From Alphaproteobacteria bacterium (GTDB lineage: Bacteria; Pseudomonadota; Alphaproteobacteria; UBA6615), in the NCBI GenBank assembly GCA_013003285.1, contig JABDJY010000289.1, positions 1 to 8,506 of the forward strand: a DNA stretch of 8,506 nt, given 5' to 3'. Each line of letters opens with the position of its first letter. Within the stretch, counting starts at the first letter, position 1. Positions 7,021-8,506 of the stretch are shown here, piece by piece. The notes under the pieces were generated by a model that made no database searches, was not told the origin of the DNA, and saw only the letters and a program-made list of their open reading frames with translations. The position numbers and the translations under genes were made by a program.

Positions 7021-7038
7021 GACCGGTCAATGCCAGTC
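7021..7038. promoter_or_regulatory. Second copy of the candidate operator, GACCGG-N6-CCAGTC
   Basis: This site is 18 bp long. It aligns with the 2483-2501 palindrome with one gap and two mismatches, and the outer flank (GGNTGACCGG side) is also shared. It lies in the 87-bp gap upstream of the Gfo/Idh gene in the same relative orientation. Its first 8 bp, GACCGGTC, are themselves a perfect palindrome. Confidence 0.4.
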
Positions 7039-7063
7039 ATCCAAACGCGGATGTTCGCACCGC

Positions 7064-7945
7064 CTACAACCCCGCCGCGCGGGCGGCGACGCGGGCCATG
7101 GACGACCAATCAAGATCTTCGTCACCGGCCTCGATGGTCTGGCGCAGCTGGTCCTGCAGCAATTCGCCCAGCGGCATGGGTACGCCGATCTCGGCGGCGC
7201 TGTCGATCATCTGGGTGATGTCCTTCAACCCCAGGGGTGTGCGGAAATTCGGCGGCGCGTGGATGTCGGTGGCAATGTTCTTGCCGTAATAGGTATAGAT
7301 CGGCGCGGAGAACATGGTCGCGGTGATCAGATCGTAGAACACTTGCGGATCGACCCCGGCCTTGAGCACCACGGCGAAGGCCTCGCCCATGGCGCCCAAC
7401 GCGCCGGCGATCAGATAATTGTTCGATAGTTTAACGATGGCGGCGGCTTTCGGGTCTTCGCCCACATGGACCGCGCGCTTGCTCATGGGCTCGAATACCG
7501 GTGCGCAGCGGTCCACATCGGCCTTGGCGCCGCCGACGATCAGGGTCAGCTCGCCGGCCTCCGCAGCGTCGCCCCGCCCGATGATCGGCGCGCAGATGAA
7601 GCCCTTACCCCGCGCCTTGTGGGTCTCGGTCAGGGTCTCGCTATAGGCCACGCTAATGGTCTCCATGGAGACATGGATTGCGCCGTCGGGCAGGGCTGCG
7701 ATGAGGTCGTCGTCCCCCTCAAACAGTATTTCCGCGACCGAAGCGTCGCCGCCGAGCACGGTGATCAGCACTTCGGCCTCGGTGGCGGCCGCGAGCGGCG
7801 TGTCCACGACCATAGCCCCCGCCCCAGCCAGCGCCTCGGCCTTGGCCCGGGTTCGATTATAAACAGTGACCTGGTGGCCGCCGGCGACGAGATTTTTCGC
7901 CATGCCGCCGCCCATGACCCCCAGACCGATAAAGCCCACTTTCAT
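7064..7945 (-). CDS. NAD(P)-dependent beta-hydroxyacid dehydrogenase (3-hydroxyisobutyrate dehydrogenase / 6PGDH-like family)
   Basis: The protein is 293 residues, the normal family length. It oxidises a beta-hydroxy acid to the beta-keto acid or semialdehyde, or reduces in the opposite direction. The N-terminal GFIGLGVMGGGMAKNL (4-19) is the dinucleotide-binding signature. Asn30-Arg31-Thr32 after beta2 is the pattern usually linked to NADP(H). The catalytic lysine is Lys172 in KLSNNYLIAG, with Asn176, and Lys241-Asp242 in GLKDI are also conserved. The substrate loop reads ICAPIIGRGDAAEAGELT (117-134) instead of the classical DAPVSGG, so the substrate is probably not 3-hydroxyisobutyrate or tartronate semialdehyde. 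This loop resembles the APVFGRP type seen in less characterised and imine-reductase-like relatives. GGGAGGGA precedes the ATG by 5-6 nt. It lies between racemase and Gfo/Idh genes, all leftward. Confidence 0.93.
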   Translation of the reverse strand: MKVGFIGLGVMGGGMAKNLVAGGHQVTVYNRTRAKAEALAGAGAMVVDTPLAAATEAEVLITVLGGDASVAEILFEGDDDLIAALPDGAIHVSMETISVAYSETLTETHKARGKGFICAPIIGRGDAAEAGELTLIVGGAKADVDRCAPVFEPMSKRAVHVGEDPKAAAIVKLSNNYLIAGALGAMGEAFAVVLKAGVDPQVFYDLITATMFSAPIYTYYGKNIATDIHAPPNFRTPLGLKDITQMIDSAAEIGVPMPLGELLQDQLRQTIEAGDEDLDWSSMARVAARAAGL

Positions 7946-8093
7946 CGCTGTCCCTCCCCTGCAACAAATAGCAGTGTATCGGAAGGATGCGCTAGCTTCG
8001 ACAGCCTAACGACGCCGCGTGCCTACTGCCTCTCCTCATCAAGGGAAAGGATTTCGGTGGCGTGACGCGGAAGGCTGACAATAAAGCAGCAGA
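7946..8093. other. Gap between racemase and dehydrogenase genes
   Basis: These 148 bp lie between the racemase stop and the dehydrogenase ATG. Apart from the dehydrogenase Shine-Dalgarno at its left end I see no convincing promoter, terminator hairpin or small gene. The size of the gap leaves room for a separate promoter. Confidence 0.5.
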
Positions 8094-8506
8094 TTACACG
8101 ACGATCTTGTTGGGCACATTTCTCGGATGCTCGGGCATGTAGGTTATGCCGCTGGCGTTGACCCCGAGATTTACCATCAGCTTGGCCAATTCTATCGACG
8201 CGGAATAACCTTCGAGCACCGGCACTTCCCAACCACGCTCCGCGAGGCCCTGCTCGATAAACGGCTTGAGCCAAAATACACCGGAGCAGCCCAGGGTAAT
8301 GACCTCGGCGCCATCTTCCTTGATCGCCAGTTCGGCCTGATCGACCGCATTATCGACCGCCAGCGACGGTTCGCCGGCCAGCGCCTTACGCCGTTCCTCG
8401 CGCAGTTGCGGACCGTCCTCCACACCCGGCCGTGGCAAATGCATTCCGATATTACGGATCGAGGCACAACGGCCCTGCAATTGATGTTGGTAGATCAAGT
8501 CGCGGT
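8094..8506 (-). CDS. Asp/Glu/hydantoin racemase family protein, N-terminus beyond window
   Basis: The last 137 or so codons are visible; the frame stays open to the right edge, so the N-terminal half is missing (full members are about 220-250 residues). The stop is TAA at 8094-8096. The family uses two cysteines, one per lobe, for cofactor-independent racemisation of amino acids or hydantoins; related members are decarboxylases or maleate isomerases. Here the second catalytic Cys lies in EDGAEVITLGCSGVFWL (Cys codon 8286-8288), preceded by the usual AVDQAELAIKEDG helix and followed by VLEGYSASIELAKLMVNLGV, the family's C-terminal helix. The protein ends in PEHPRNVPNKIVV. The first Cys lies outside the window, so racemase activity cannot be confirmed. 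It is 148 bp upstream of the dehydrogenase gene on the same strand. TTG at 8498 is unlikely to be the start. Confidence 0.85.
   Translation of the reverse strand, partial: RDLIYQHQLQGRCASIRNIGMHLPRPGVEDGPQLREERRKALAGEPSLAVDNAVDQAELAIKEDGAEVITLGCSGVFWLKPFIEQGLAERGWEVPVLEGYSASIELAKLMVNLGVNASGITYMPEHPRNVPNKIVV

Noticed and set aside
6977..7030. N-terminal extension of the Gfo/Idh protein from TTG at 7030.
   Set aside because: The added 18 residues do not resemble the family, and ATG at 6976 has a purine-rich site upstream and places the Rossmann strand at the expected position.
8023..8274. An 83-codon open frame on the minus strand overlapping the racemase gene end and the gap.
   Set aside because: It is out of frame with the clear racemase C-terminus and its translation shows no family features.

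Overview
The window is about 8.5 kb of GC-rich bacterial DNA, mostly above 60% G+C by eye. It is tightly packed with small-molecule catabolism genes in short operons. Protein families, base composition and Shine-Dalgarno use suggest a proteobacterium, most likely an alphaproteobacterium; this is an inference, as no phylogenetic marker is present. I see no rRNA, tRNA, CRISPR array, insertion sequence or phage gene.

Layout. (1) Leftward block, 1-2459: an amidohydrolase (2459-1179), a small unrecognised protein of clearly lower G+C (1154-654), and a fumarylacetoacetate-hydrolase-family protein that runs off the left edge (566-1). (2) A 293-bp divergent control region, 2460-2752, with a strong leftward promoter, an inverted repeat just downstream of it, and a weaker rightward promoter flanked by a 15-bp direct repeat. 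(3) Rightward operon, 2753-5967: a beta-keto acid cleavage enzyme (BKACE/DUF849), a degradative-type thiolase, and an SMP-30/gluconolactonase-like lactonase. (4) Leftward block, 8506-5981: an Asp/Glu/hydantoin racemase-family protein cut by the right edge, an NADP-type beta-hydroxyacid dehydrogenase, and a Gfo/Idh/MocA oxidoreductase. Blocks 3 and 4 converge with only 13 bp between their stop codons.

How the genes may work together (inference). The enzymes fit a route in which a cyclic or lactone-forming hydroxy compound is oxidised (Gfo/Idh), the lactone is opened (SMP-30), the hydroxy acid is oxidised to a beta-keto acid (beta-hydroxyacid dehydrogenase), and the keto acid is split with acetyl-CoA into acetoacetate and a new acyl-CoA (BKACE), with thiolase feeding CoA esters into central metabolism. 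The racemase, amidohydrolase and FAH-type C-C hydrolase would supply or process side substrates. The substrate cannot be named from sequence. The BKACE lacks the Glu that holds the substrate amino group in lysine-fermentation Kce, and the dehydrogenase has an altered substrate loop; both argue against the textbook substrates.

The most useful new observation is a near-identical imperfect palindrome (GACCGG-N6/7-CCRGTC) upstream of both the amidohydrolase and the Gfo/Idh gene, about 4.5 kb apart. It suggests that one regulator controls both leftward blocks.
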